A stretch of DNA of 64,000 bases. It comes from Ixodes scapularis. Taxonomy: Eukaryota > Arthropoda > Arachnida > Ixodida > Ixodidae. The stretch is from positions 110,164,831 through 110,228,830 of the forward strand of contig NW_024609846.1 in NCBI RefSeq assembly GCF_016920785.2, written 5' to 3'. Of this stretch, positions 22,377-36,800 are shown piece by piece. Within the stretch, counting starts at the first letter, position 1. Every line of letters starts with the position of its first letter. Position numbers and translations under genes: made by a program. A model generated the notes under the pieces. The model did no database searches. It saw only the letters and a program-made list of their open reading frames with translations, and had not been told where the DNA came from.

Positions 22377-24464
22377 TCAGTTCAGGTGAAGAAGCGGTAA
22401 TATGACATGTCCTCCCTTGTACTTGAGCATCACGCATTGTACTCCCTCCAGGATATCCGAAAGAGGCCAGACCTTGGTCCCCTGTCTAAAGGTATCACAC
22501 CTCCAGACGCCAAGCTCCGATGACTTCATGGGAACCTTGAAGAAGTCTCTTGCATTTGGCAAGACGCCTCCCTTGAAACTGCCTTGAAGGATCTCAAGGA
22601 CGACAACAGGTGACTTGTTCAGCATGAAGACGTCCCCTGGCTTGACAGACTTCTGCACTTCTTTCGTTAGCATGTGGGAAACGTCTCGGACTTCAGACAA
22701 CCTCCTGCTAAGCTGTGCAAGTGGCTCACGGGGGGATCGAAGCTTCTTCTTTATCTTCCCCAGGTAGCTTTCGAATGGGAAAGCACTAAACTCATCTAGA
22801 GGGCCATGATCCAGGCACTGGTCGGCAAGGTGGATGAGGCTGTGAACATTATAAACAAGCTGTTTCTCTCCGTAAAGACCACCAAACTCTTGTACGAAGT
22901 ATCTGAGCAAGTCCCGGGCAAATCTGCTGTAGGTTGTGTGGTGTTCTGGTGATGTAAGTATTTTCACTGCCACATGGAACATCAGGAAATGCTCATACTG
23001 CTTATTTGTCAGCAAAGACCTCAGAAGCACTGGCCCTACATAGAGCAGAAAGGTCCTAAACTCAGTTGCCTTCCAGCGGTCCAGTTCTTCTGTGCCTCTC
23101 GGCTTCCTCTGGAAACCCGATGGAAAGGACATGGCTGACTGTCGCAGTCCTTCGTTGAGGCGGTTTCGTTGCTCTCTGCTCAACCTCGTCTTGTGTTCCT
23201 GGCAGACCCAATTGCGGAGAAGTCGGCGCATGACGCCTAAGCATATGAGGTGCATATACTCCGTCGGGAATAGTGACACCATGTCTACATTGAGCGTCAA
23301 AAACGGAGACAGGCCAGTGTGGTGGTGCTCATCGTCCTGGGCCCGGAATGATGCGTTTGTTCGCTCTGGTGCATACAAGTCTGGAAATGTCACCCGTCTA
23401 TCAGTGTGTTGGCCTTTCTGGATGCACCGTTCACAAGCATGGTAGCCTGTATGTCCAATTACGGCTTTGACAAAACTTCGGGCAGGAGCATCCTACACCA
23501 TCGCTGTTAGACTGACGTCAATGTGGATGCCCTTGATCACCATCCCATTAGAGGTGAGGTGAGAGACTTCTTCTAGGAACGGATGAAGGTAGTCTTGGAG
23601 GCTCGGCGGCTTCCCTTTGCCACAGTAGACACTCACCATAAATGGTGCAGACGCCTTGATGTTTGTTATGCGGCACAATATTGGCCAGAGGCCAACCTGG
23701 CTACTTTTGTATAACGGCAGCCCATCAATGTTGCCGTGGAGCTTCAGCTCGCGTGGAACAGGTGCGGTCCCCAAAGCTTGACGTATGCCTACCTCGAGGC
23801 CAAAGTGCGCAAAGGAACGATCGCTATCTAGCTTCGCTTTGCGTTCGGTCCGCATAACTGTGCGGGCATCTTTTGGAAGGTCGGGAATTCCTCGGCGACG
23901 GCAAAAATCTAGTACCTCGTTTATGTTGGCGTGGGTCATGTTGTGCCTGCCGGCGATCAAGGCGAACTCCTCGCTTGCAGAAAGTTCTTGCTCCGGAGGT
24001 CTATCATTGCAAGGTCCAGCGAAATAAGAACATCTTCCCTCTTGGTCCGAGTCTCCGGAGGACTGAGTGGAGGTGTCTGAGGAGTCAGTGGTCGAGCGCT
24101 GCTCCCCGTCTTCATTTGTCTCGCTCTCTCCAGACCTCTCGTCACTTGACATGGCCTGCGCAGTTTCATTGTTGCTACCTGGGTCGTTCTCCGTAGGCTG
24201 TTCCGAGGTGCCTTCGTCACAATCAACAATGCCTGAAAAAGTGGCTGGTCCGCTGCCACTGGCGCAAGCGTCGTTCGTGAAGGTATCAATTCGTGGTCTT
24301 TTGTTGCTCGGGCACTTCGGTGGCGGAAGTGGAGGCACGGTTTGTTGCGAGACGCCAAGCTCCGCAAGGATCTCGTCGTACTCCTTCTTGACGGTTCGAT
24401 ATTTTTTATATTTCGAGAACATACCGAAAGACGTGAAGCAGAGATTAAGTAAGAAAATTAACAC
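22377..24464 (-). pseudogene. CACTA/EnSpm-type transposase, one in-frame stop
   Basis: One reading frame of 696 codons runs from 24464 (or ATG 24422) to 22377, broken only by a TAG at 23493-23495. The N-terminus (MFSKYKKYRTVKKEYDEIL) is basic, followed by an acidic Ser/Glu-rich region. Next come NIDGLPLYKSSQVGLWPI (first catalytic Asp of the Tnp2 family) and KPPSLQDYLHPFLEE. Just after the stop, DAPARSFVKAVIGHTGYHAC and ERCIQKGQHTDRR form a zinc-binding segment. TEYMHLICLGVMRRLL follows, with Glu where I expect the second catalytic Asp, then FSAFPFESYLGKIKKKLR with the final Glu. The enzyme would cut and join the element ends. It points to the left terminus. The stop, and perhaps the Glu, suggest recent loss of function. 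Confidence 0.8.
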
Positions 24465-27400
24465 TACGGCAAATACAACGGAGCGGGCATACGGATGGTT
24501 CAGCGCAGGCGGTAGATTTTAGCGCAACATATTAGCAGACGCTGGATTGTGGATTGGATTCGGATCTGTAATAAAACTGACTGTATATGTTAAAAAAAAA
24601 AGAAAAACGAAAACGATTTTATTTTACATTTTTGGAAGCCGGAGGCGGCGGACGAAAAAGGGAATAACGCACGGGACGTCTCAAACGCAGCTACTAACTT
24701 TATTGGCACAGTCCTTTCTATACCACTCTCCCGCACGCCAACCCAGAACGATTTTATTTACTCCATGTCTGAGACGGCTTCTCAATTAAACAAATTACTT
24801 CATAAGGCGGAAATCCAGAAACGAAAAAAAAAAATATATATATATATATATTAGTTAAACGCGTGAAACTGCTTGAAACACACCATTTCAGAACGAGTTC
24901 CAGAGTTCCTGGCGCAGTACCCAGCGTGCCGACCAAGTGCCCAGACAGCACCCACCCATAACGTGTTCAAACTTACGGTTAATTACGACTGCATATTTCG
25001 TATTTTAGTAATGTTTTTATTGCTCCAAATAACGTTTTCATTAAGAAATGTTTTGATTTTACAATAATAAAATTTTGTGTTTTAGTGCAAAGGTGGCGCT
25101 GTGGTCGAGTACGGGCCAGAACACATCCCGGATCCCGGATGTGAGGGCCGTTGGGTTTCTGTGTGTCCTTGTCAGGGAGCTGTCAAACGTTTTCCCTGCT
25201 TTGTTTTCGACCGTGTTCCTTGCTACGTTTTCGACGTTCACGCTGCGACCCGTCATCTGCGTGAGTATGCACATAATTTTTAATATGTTGCATGTTTACA
25301 CTTTGGGTTAAGCGTTACCTCGTGCGTTTCAACAATAGTTCTTAATATGTTGCAGGTTTACACTTTTGGTTAAGCCTTACCTCGTGCGTTTCAACGAGCG
25401 GAAAGCCGCGCCGTGTATTAGGGTCGGAGCAATATAAGCGCGGCCCCGAATGGCTCCAGGCTTTGACAGTTGCTCCTCTGCACGGGATTTTGTACAGCCA
25501 ATGTTTTAACTTGTGCGACGAGGTCGCGCTTAAGGGGAGACGCGGGTCTTCAAATATCAAAAAATCGCAAAAAATGCCATTTTTCAAAATTCACGATTTT
25601 GAGGTCTATATAGTCCAGAGTTTGTCCTCACAAAATATAAATGCTCAATTCAATCTCTAAATAGGAAAATAATGACAATTTGTAAGCGTTGACAGACCCG
25701 ACTTGAAGCCTAAATTCTGAAATGTCAACAAAGTTCAAGCCGTCTGAGCTCTGCAACGGCTCAACCGATTGCAGCCATCTTGGTCTTGTTCGAAAGCTGG
25801 TTTCCCGCGCTTATTTTTCCCGCGCTCCAAAGCGGCGTACCCTTCAAAGCCGTGGCGTCATTGATGCCGGACGAAAGGCCGTCACCAGCGCTAGAAAGGC
25901 GCTGATTGGGCAAAGCGCGCGCTCCTCCAAGGCGCAGCTCTCTCATTGGCCAAGACGCGCGCTTCCTCTCCTGGCTTCCCCGGCGCGACGTCCAAGTCGC
26001 TCCGCGGGCTCCCGCGTCGTCTGCTTTCCCTCGCTTCGCCGTTCGAGGCGCACTTTACATTCGGATTTCTCCACTTTCTCTATCAATATTTTCAGTGTTT
26101 TCTTGTGCTTCCTAGTATTTTGTAGGTTCCCTGTCTTCCTCGCATGGTTCGTGTAAATATTTTGATGCCTCCTCTTTGTTTGGCTTTGCTTTTTCCTTTC
26201 TGCGCCGTTGTTCTTTGTTTCGTTCTGCGCACTTCGATGGTTGGGGACGCCGGTTTGAAACTTAACACGCAGAGACTAAACAGAAAGAGGAGACGTGCCT
26301 AGACCTCCGAATTGACAAAAACATTCCGCTTCGCCGATGCGCAAGTCTCTCTACCGCTGGTGGAAGCGACTGGATCAAGTTCGTATTCGACAACTTCGCC
26401 GATGCCTAGGGGGAAAAAAAAAAGACCTAAAAAGCCCTCAGGGCTAACCAATTGTTGCATATGGGGCTGCTTTCCCTACCCGTGTCTCTTCTTTAGTATG
26501 CAATTCTAACCAAAGGCATCCCATCAAAACATTGTTACTTATGCATATCCAAATTTCGAAGTCTATTACCCCAGCTTTTTTTTTTTCAGCATAGGCTTTT
26601 GATTCACTTGCGCTCAACCGATTTTCATAAACTCTGTACAATTTTCTTTGGAATGAACTAGGCTGCAAGCTAAAGCAACTTTTATATGATATTTAGGTAT
26701 ATAGAACTGGCATTTCATTATTAGACATTCTTATAGCCTCTATTATATGACTTCTGTTCACTTTAATTCTTTTACATGATTATATTGTGCTAAAGAAACA
26801 AAAATAGCTTTGCTTGTATGGTATTTCTTTAGGAAGCAAGTGATACCTTTTTTGCATTAAAATTTTAATAGGTTTTTTTTTTTAAACCCATGCTCAAATT
26901 CGCTAATTAATATTTTATATTGTTGATAACTTTTGAAAAAGAAGAGATATCTGAAATCTGATAGCAGTTATGGAATCAGCATAGTAAACTGCATGCCTAT
27001 GCGAAACATCACTGACATACCAATAAACAATAAAATATTGTGCCGCACTTCCTCCCAGTGTGATTTTATAACATTTCACTAATTCTTTACTTTTATCATA
27101 TTTTTTCCTAATGTTCCGATGAATGGATTACGTCATTTTTTATGTCAAGTTGTTCAGGAAGACTTACACTTCACCTTGATTTATTGTTTATCATTCTTCA
27201 CACAATTTTCTATGTTCAATATCAAAACTTTAACTTCGATTTTCTCATCTTCGTGTTTTTTGTCAGCACGCTTAGCCTTACAGGTTTTTTCATTAGGTTT
27301 TTATCTCAGCATTCTGGAAACTTTGATACTGTTTTATTCAGAAAGCACTGGACTACGGAGTAAAGCTAATTTTTTAGTCTAGAGTTAAAAAAATTTTATG

Positions 27401-27875
27401 ATAAATAATGTTACCTCGTTAATGTCATAATTGGCATAATTAGCCAATTTTTATATAATATTTTCATTTTGTGAAAATTTAAATAACTTTATAATGCATG
27501 GCAGACCTTTAGCTATGCATCTACATTAATAAAAAAAATATTTTTTGTTGGAAATGGCCTTAACGACTCGTAAGAAATTACCACATTAGGCAACGCTATT
27601 TTTAATAACTTGAGAACTACTTAAGATATTTTAAGACTGATTTCATATTTATATTGAGAAACAAGAAGCACATATGCACAGTGATTTTCATTAGAATAGC
27701 TGCAAAAATAAGAAAGTAAATTTTAGAACCTGATGGCAGGGCCACTTGTTACTGCAAACCTGTGTCCATATTTGTTTGTGACAGGTGGTGCATGCGCTGC
27801 TCCTTGGGGAGCTCTGGAACAGGATATGCAGTTAGTAAACATGACGCCTATCTTCACTGCTTCTTCCCTGTACAG
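24465..27875. other. Divergent intergenic region of the giant transposon
   Basis: This separates the transposase from the DUF4806-like gene and should contain both promoters. Visible items are a possible untranslated exon at about 25086-25260 (TTTTAG before it and a GTGAGT donor after), a tandem duplication of about 60 bp at 25279-25395 (TTAATATGTTGC start) and a lone TTAA-element end at about 25531 (TTAAGGGGAGACGCGGG). A CpG-rich patch lies at about 25780-26060 and very AT-rich DNA from 26680 to 27700. No coding domain was recognised. Confidence 0.45.
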
Positions 27876-30800
27876 AATGAAACAATTTGCGGTGGTGAAA
27901 TTTCCACAAGAAAAAGACTGTGTGGCAGCCGTGCCCCTTTCATGGCTGTCGGAAAATCGTGCGGTCTGCCACTGGCCATCAAAAGATGCAGGCCTGGATG
28001 CTCTGGAACTGGCCAAGCAGGAGGCTTCACCAGGCACTGTGGAGGAAGGGTGGGAGCCCTTTCCAGTTGATGTACTGGGAACTTCGAGTAAGTAATTTGT
28101 GCATGTACTCTCTCTCCTTCTCTGCATGACTGCGATTACAAGTTTTATTTCTCCAAAAGGGGGTCAGAACTTCCAAGTACATGACATTTGGATTGAGACA
28201 CCAGATTATCACAACTTAGCACATTACAGAGTTAGTGATTTTGAGAATTTGTTACACTTCTAAGGGGATTCACATTAGACAACAAAGTTTATGGTTCGAA
28301 ACAATGGAGATATGAATTAATGTCTGAATACGAATGGAGATACGAATTAATGTCTTGATGTGTAAAGGCTGGTTCACACAGTAGCGTTAAGTGCGACTGC
28401 AACCGTCTGCAACGCTTAAAACAAGATTGCCTCTGCGAGATGGCAGATCTACTCTTTCAAAATGCATGTAGACACAATCGCAGCTGCTTCCCACTGCATT
28501 TTAAAGGGATGCGGAAACAAAATTCTAGCAGTCATTTTATCGTTTACATGCTCGCTAGGCAGTGGTATCACCTCTCAAAGACCTATATTTTGTCCAAAAA
28601 AACACCAAAAGGAATTTTAAAAATAATTCAACAGTAACCAAATAACACTTCGTGGCTGCTTCAAAAGGTTCGTTGGAAGTCGTTGCATCACATGCTGCAA
28701 AAGCATCATGTGATGCAACGACTTCCAAGAAGTCTGCGGAAGCGCGGCTTACCCATTTTAGGTGGCTTAGGCTTGAACGCAATTTTTTTTAAACCTTGGC
28801 AGAGAAAGTCGGTAGAGCTGGCCACAGCGAACCAACCTACTACCTCATGCCCATGCTTTTGCTTTGCTGCACACAACTTGAGAGATGGAACATATATAGA
28901 CAAGGTCCCTGCACCGCTTCAGATCGTAGCTACACTGAGGTTGATCGTGGACTATGATTAGGCACGAGTGCCGCGTCAGTGTTTGGCTGGCACTCATGTT
29001 CAATCAGCATGTCGAAGGTCGGACGAAGACGAAGCAGAGGGATCGTAGACGTATGACTGCAGGCCGAATCTCCTCTCCGAAAACATGTAACGAGAGCAGG
29101 ATCCTCGTCCTCGCTGACATCGTTAGCACCAAGGTAGTCGTTTCGGTACTCGTTCGATTGAGCCATGGTTATGGAATCGGTCCTGGCACAATCAAAGCGG
29201 GAACAGCTGCCAATATGCACGACTACCGCATGATAACACTTTGCATATGTGTGGGGTTGTCTTTAATTCCAAGTTAGTCTACGTTGCGCACGTCCTCGGA
29301 CTTTAGGCTTTTTTCAGCTCTCTGCACAAGCGGGTCCAACGTTCGTTAGGCCTATCACATCTTCAGAGAGCCCTCCTTGCGCTGCATTGCACAGACTCGC
29401 TTGATTGAGCACACGGACGTCACGTCGCACACCAACACAAATCACGAGAACACCACACCACAGAAGTGGTTCAGATCGCAGTGCACAACGCACACACACA
29501 CGGTTCGACTGGTTGACTCGTCCTTCGCTGCAATCTCGCCTGTGCCGCTGGGTGACGGAGCCACGGAGCTCTCGCTGGGTTGCGATTTCTCTTGAGCTTT
29601 GGTTATCTCACACGGCTGAGTTGCAACATGCTGACGCCTCCATGTGGCAAAGGTGATTATCATGGCAGCCTCCATGTAGCTTTGCCCATACTCGGAGCTA
29701 TGACATCATGGATATCACTGAACATCCCAGCTTGCATTGCACCCTCCGATCGCCGCTCATCAAGTGCCAGCAAGATTCTGGCGTTTGGAACGGAAATTAG
29801 ATCGACCCGCAAGAAATACCATCGTGCCATTGTCATCTACGTACAATAGGGATCGCATTTTGCTTGTTTCTGAACAAAATACCGTATAATTGCACGTAAG
29901 GGCTGCGCCCATGTAAGAGTCGTACCCCCGTATATAGGACAAAGTATTGCAAAAAAAAATATTTACAGAAATTATTTGTGTATGGGCCGCACCCCCTCGC
30001 TTTCGAGGCGCGCCGACTGTAATACCACGTTTCTATGAACATATATGGCTACGTGGCGCTAGCCACCGCCTGAGCACATAGCGGCACGTGTCCGCATCCC
30101 CGATATTTGCTCTCCACTCATCTGTATCGCCGTATGGCACAATGGCTGTTGACCTTGATCGTGGTCGGCCGCACTGTCAAGATGCGTTTATGTTGCGGCA
30201 AGGCATTGAGAAAAGATAAAGGATATGTCAGTTTACGTGGCAAGCGTGAGGAATGGGAATTCAGTGGGCTGGGCTTGTGCGTGCACTCGGGTTTCCGAAC
30301 GCCACTGTACGCTCTGGGTAGGTATCCTTTTGTTCTTCGATTAATGTCAAAGTGTCTTGATTTGTCTGCATTTTCGCGCAATCTGAGAGCTATGCGCAAG
30401 TACCACTTCAACAGTCATACGCGATTCGAGCGGAAAGTTGTCGCGCATGCTATCAAATACGGCAAAAAAGAAAAAAAGTGTATTGTGCAGTATGTAAACA
30501 AATTAAGTCCGACTGCCGATTGAGTCCGGATACCATAGTGGGGGTGTTTCCGACCAGTGCAGCCGAGCGCGCTCATGTATGTTCATTTTGAAATGTGGAT
30601 ACAGATTTTTTTTTTTTTATCTGTGTATAGGCTGCATTTTGAAAATTTGCCCTCAAATCGGGAAAATAGTGCGGTCCTTACACGGGTATACGGTAGCTAA
30701 ACATCAATTTTCGTTTCAGTACCCCTTTAAAACGGCAAATGCATTGGTAATGCTGCCATAGGCATGTTCTCGCAAACCCGCTATCTTAAGTGTCACAAGC

Positions 30801-33800
30801 GATTGCAGTCGCCCTCTGTTGGACTCAACGCGATTAACTGTGTCAGCCAGCCTTAAGTCTTCATGTATAGTAAGTGGAGACCTCTTTTACATCGATGGAA
30901 CTGCTGCAGCAATTGCGTCCTTTGCTCAAAATGACTTTATATATCTACCATGCTCATACAAAAGTAAAACAAAATAAGAGCAAAGTTGCTAAAAAAATCT
31001 GTCCAGGTCCTACCAAAATTTCAAGTTCCTGCTGGTAACATAATACCAGCTTAGAGGGTAGATTCTTGAAAGTATCGATTTTCCACTGGCTTTTAGCTTG
31101 GTTGCATGGGGTTGGTGAAAATCTATAGTGCAGCGCATTGTAATTTGTTTGTATGAAGAAGCAGGTTTTTTTGTTTGTATAAAGGAGGCACTTAAATTTA
31201 ATTTTCCTTACAGGCACCTACCAAAGAGCAGAGAAAAAGCTTACCAAGTGGATACACACATGTTCCATTGAGTCCTCGGAGATTTCCGGTGATCAGAGTT
31301 TAAATTTTTTATAGAAAGATGGTGGGAAATAATGAACTGTATTCTAATGGGCATATATATTTTACTACCTAGACAATGCAGTACCGGTAGAAAGGAGAGC
31401 AGAGGCGACTCATTCCCGTCTGCAGATACCAGTACTATGTAAGTAATAAATAAAAATATTTATTGTGCTGTTTTACTGAAGGGCTCTTTACGATAATATT
31501 TGCCTTCAGTATTTTCAACTAAACGCATTTGAATGAAGGGGGTTCTTCACATTCATGCCTCAAGGGTTTCTGTTGCCCCCCTGTCCCCCCGTCCCCTCCC
31601 CTCGAAAGGGCACAACCTTTAACGCCCAAAATATCCCTCATCTTGGTTGCAAGGTGATGGCCATAGTCTGAAGCCTATTCATCAGTTTTGCTTGTGCCCT
31701 AGACCCGTAAATGCATCACATGCTTTAGCAGCCCAGCTGAGCTCTCTACGTGAACAATCTCACTGTCGAAATTGTTCCTGCTTTAAAGGACACATGCAAA
31801 GGAAAAAAACATTTTTTTTAAACAGCTTAGAATGAAAAAGGATGTCATAAAATGATTTTACAACAGAGAAAAAAAAATTTTTAGAGCTATATTTACGACG
31901 CTATACGAGTTTGTAGTTGGCGCCCATCGGGAGCCGCCGCTGGTCACGTGGTAGGCCCGCGCCCGCCGTGCTGCGTCGGCGCCGCACGGTGCGCGTTGTG
32001 CGGACGCCGCTTCAACGCGTTTCTCCACGCTGCCGTCGGCGCCGCAGCACAAGGGGCGCCGCCACCGTCTGACCGGCACACAGGTCTATCACGTCTGCTT
32101 GCGCTTTGTCAGGAGTTTCCTTTGGGCTTTAAAAGTTACCTATTAATCTTAGTTTTTTTGTTATACTTCAAACAAAGATGAATAAGTTAACTTTTAGACG
32201 CCACACGAAGCTTCCGAAAGAGCGCAAGCACCGCGTGATAAATAAAGGCCAGTCACGTGACATAGAGGGGCCACTTTTCCGCGGCGCCGGCGGTTGCCAA
32301 CTACAAATTCGTATAGCGCCGTAAGCATAGCTCTACAAATTTTTTTCTTCGTTGTAATATTGTTTTACGACATACTTTTTTCATTAAGCTGTTAAAAAAA
32401 AATGTTTTTTTCCTTTGCATGTGTCCTTTAAGATGTGCTCTTCTCATTTAGCTCACTCTGAATCTTGGGGAGAAGCAACCGGAGATCGAGATATAGAGGT
32501 TACACCTTTTTCTTCTAAACAATTGGTGGGTCAACGAACTGTGACAAGTGCAGGAGGTATGCTTTGCTGCGTAGTTACTTTAACATAGACTAGAAGGTTA
32601 AAAAAAGATAGACAGAAAAGAGTACAACATACATGTGAAGGCACAGACAAACCTTTAGGTAGAAGGAAGGGAAAAAAATAAGCAGTTCTTATTCCGCACC
32701 TTCACATGTACGTCATGTTTTTTTCTGTCTGTTTTTTAACCTTCAAGTCGACGTGTTTGTTATTGTGCAACTACGCAGTGCAGCATACCTCAGGACCTTG
32801 TTTTAGAGTGATTTCAACCCTTTCTTTTTTTTCGCACCAAAAAGCATGCCCACGAGGAAAGATGCTTGTTTTTATTTGTGGCTTTGCAGCATGGATACAC
32901 TATATATATTTCACTTGTTCTCTTAAGTATGTTTTGGGCTAGGCATTATACAAATCCACAACCTCCATAATCTTCCAGTGATGGAAGCATAGGTAGTGCT
33001 TGTGCATTCACTAAACAACAGTAATCATTAGTGTTGTGACAGGAATTGGGGGTGCCCAGCTAGGACTTCTTGCTGCTAATGTTTCTTGTTATTCAGCCCC
33101 ACAGGCCCCATCAAGCTCCTGTTCAAGTGACGGTCCTGGTGATTCTGCTCCGGCATCGAAGCAGCAGTCACAGCGGGTTGAAGAGCCTTCACAGATCCAG
33201 GCGAATGATGGAGCAACCCGTGAGTCTTCATTTATTCTTAAACAGTTACGGCCTACATAGGTTGAAGGCTGAGTCAGTTCTGTCATATAGGTAACGTAAG
33301 AAGGGCTGACTGCAGGCACATATCCAAGGGAGCGGCCCGGCCCCCCTCCCCCCCCCCCCCCCGAAATTTTCCATTTTGCTGGGACCTCCTCTCCCCCCAT
33401 ACAGCATTTTGACATGGGCGGGCCACCCCCAAAACAAAATCCTGGCTATGTGCCTGGCTGACTGTACCATCTTCTTCCTTGCTCAGGCTTAATTTTGCCA
33501 GGAAATGCAAACAGTAAGGCTGTGCTTCCTAGAAGATTGATGGAACCACCCTTTGCAAATCACCAAGTGGGTGGTGTTCAAACAAAACCGGGAGAAAAGC
33601 TCACCCAAATTATTGGGGATCTAGAGAAAAGCCTGCTTCGTTTTGATTCTACTTAGAAAAAAAGCTCTCCTGCAATCTAAGTTTTTGTTTAACAATGGGG
33701 AGTTTATTTTGTTGGGCCTGCACTTGGGGCGGTATCAGGATCAGGTCTCCAAAAACAAGCTACTAACTCCCCCCCCCCCCCCCCCCCCCCGGATGCGGAG

Positions 33801-36800
33801 ACTACGAACATCTCGCAGCTGGTGCTGAAAAGCTGATCGCTATTGTATGTTTCGGTAAACAGCCTATGAACCGCTGAAATTGCACTTTACTATGCTTCAT
33901 TTATTTTTATAGTCCTTAATTCTGTTATTATATAAAAATATTTCATTTTATATTTGTCACTGAACCTACGGCACCTCTAAATGTAAGTCCGTCTCTTCAA
34001 AAGAATCGTAGAAAAACTGCATGCATGTAAAGGCTTTGAGACCTTTCAGTTAAAGGGGAACACTGCTTCTTGAGGTTTTTTTCTTATTTACGGTCCAGCC
34101 CAAATGAAATTTATAGAGCATAATCATCTTCCCATTCTGATGACAAATATTTACTTTGTTTCAAAATAGCTTGGTTAGTTTTGATAAAATTAACTCTTTT
34201 ATTTAAACATTTTATGGGCGAGATTCCAAAAAATTACGATGACGAAACTCAAAAAGGAATATATCTCTGTAAACTAGAAGGTCTATAGAATCCAATAAGG
34301 TATAAATAAAGGCTCCATGATTTTTATAACGTTTTTACAGCATTTCGAAATTTTCAGTTTATAAATTATTTTTTACAATATATTCGAGGTGCTAGCAAAA
34401 AATACTGATACCTAGGATGATGCAATTAGACCCCACTTATACACCTAACAAAGAAAGAAAGAATTAGGAAGATCGGTTGTGCACAGGCCGAGATACGGCT
34501 TCCGCAAAATAACAAACTGCGCAAAAAGTTCATTTCGAGAAAACAGCGAAAAACGTTCTCGTACATATTTTTACTGCACTTTCCAAAAATTCTTCATCTA
34601 TCTACAAGGTAGAGGTTTAGTAGCCACCAGGAGATTTACTGCAAGTCCATAGTCGTGATCGCATTTTATGAGTTCGACATCGCCGCAACAAACTTCGCGA
34701 GTTGAAGGAGCGCGTTCACGACGTCGAGGCTTACGACGATGGAACCCTCTGTACTCTAGGGAGCTTCTTGATTGGCGCTCGAGACGCCAGCCATCAGAGC
34801 AGCTTTCCGCGTCGACGAAAGTTTTTTGAGTTTTTCCTCTGCTTTTTTTTCTTTCTCGTCGATCTCGGAAGCGCTGAGCATCACAGTGTCGAGCCGCACT
34901 CGCTCGCTTGAAGTCACCAATGTCGACGGCGCCGTCGATGCGTCATCTTCGTGTTCGGGCTCCCGCACCTCGTCGTCGACGTTCAGGCTCGCGGGAAGTT
35001 GAACTGCGCCGTGGATTAGCTTCCTCAGGCCTTTTTTTTCCCGTTTTTTTCCAAACTTGTGGGCCGTTTGAAACTTTTTCCGTGGAGTTGTGCTCGGCAT
35101 GGTCGGAGACGCGCACGAGAATCAAACAAGATGGCGGATCGGAAACAACGAGCAGACGCTGCGTAACCCTAACAGCCAATGAGAAAGCGTCATTTGCACA
35201 CATGATCCGAAACAGCCAACAGCGTGGCAAGATTTAGTTTTTTATTTGTGCTTCGTTCTCAGCGGCCAATCGCCGTCTAGCATCGTGAATGGCGGGAGAA
35301 GAAAGAGCGGGAACGGAGCTTTCAAATGAGACCAAGATGTCTCCCTTCTATCGCGTTGTTCTCGAGCTAAAGGCGGTCAAATTGTACCATTTTTTTGCTT
35401 GTTTGGGAGGACGCATCTCCGTTTAGATACTTCAAATCAATACTCCAAAATAAATAGGGCATATTGTGCGATAATACTTGGAGAAAAGATGCGAAAATAC
35501 CTGTAAATGTTAAAAAACATAGTTTCAAAAATGTGATTCTTTTTTTCATTTTTTCTTTCGTTTCAAGGAGCCGTGTCCCCCCTTAAATCAGTGCTTGATT
35601 TCTGCTGTTTGGACCACTTGACCATTGTCCACTGCGCTGCCCCGAAGCTCCCTTGTGATGTGCTTTATACGAAAATTACAGCAGCCCATTTTTTTCGTAT
35701 TAGCTGCGCTGCATTGTCGCACCATGCTTGGCAGGGCTTTACTTTTTATATTTTCGTGGGCAAAGCGCACTGAGCGCTGGCATCTCACAAGGAAATATTT
35801 GCTTGTGTTTCAGGTGCCCAGCTGCGGATCATCCACCTGCTAGTGGAACTCCGCCACCAGAACCGTGAGATGCAGCACGAGACTATGCAGCTGAGGCTGG
35901 ATGTCCAGCAGCTGTCGGACCAAATAGCAGCTCTAGAGGTGCCAACGGGGCAAGCTGCACCGATCCCGACGGCTGCGATTCTTCTACGGGAACTCCCGAG
36001 GCTGCCAGCCAGCACCCTGGAGGAGTTGGAAGCAGCGGAGGCAGCCATTCACGACGAGGCTGTAGCCACAGTCTTGGTAATAACAACATCTTGATTCTCT
36101 CTATCCCTATCTTGTATTGCTATGCGCTGTTACACACTATTTTTGATTTTTAAATTGTACACCTACTGTACAATACTGAGGAAGCGCCCACCCCTCTTCT
36201 GCTGAAGAAATGGTTAAAGGGCAACTCCGCTCAATTCCGAAAAATTTAGGCTTACATGTGATTCCATTTCACAAAGCACTACTAAACAGCTCTACGTCTT
36301 CGGATTTGCGAAATGTGAAATAATATTTGTGTAATCTTAATTTAAACATCAGCTGAAACCGGAACTTCGGTTGCATCAGGCAACATTGGCCGCGGGTCAT
36401 CAGAGTCATGGCCACGTCACGTCGAACCACGTGGTCTTGTGCCGTTCGTGGGGGCGAGGAACAGGACACGCGACGTGGACAGGTCGCTTCGGATGGCGTG
36501 GATGGTGACGGCCCGGGGGAGAGGGAGAAGACGAAAGAGGAGAAGGGGAGGCAGAGAAACAGACCGATAAGTGCGCCGGGCAGCGCAAACTAGTGCATCC
36601 GCGTTACGGTGATCACGTGGACGCCGTCGAGCCAACACCGGGAGGAGAAACTCATGACGTCATCGTTCAATTTCGCTCCGAGAAGTAAAAACAAACAAAA
36701 CGTGAGAATGACGTAGACATGCCTCTGACGTAGTGGCTTATCGTTGGGTGCTCCAACTCCGTCGTATTGACTGCGCTGACGATTGCGCCTCACGTCGCAC

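Larger units (their letters stand above)
28366..30852. mobile_element. TTAA-target element, outer, in intron 1
   Basis: Left end AGGCTGGTTCACACAG (preceded by GTAA) and right end, read inverted, AGGCTGGCTGACACAG (followed by TTAA). TTAA duplication and AGG termini suit a Kolobok- or piggyBac-like MITE. Most of its length is a second element inserted into it. Confidence 0.55.

Noticed and set aside
25101..25283. A cysteine-containing 60-codon frame as a coding exon
   Set aside because: Three frames are open here, none with a recognised domain. I mention it only as a possible untranslated exon.
27733..27876. Extending the first DUF4806 exon upstream to 27733
   Set aside because: A clean polypyrimidine tract and AG at 27874-27875 sit directly before ATG 27877, and MKQFAVV is the natural family start.
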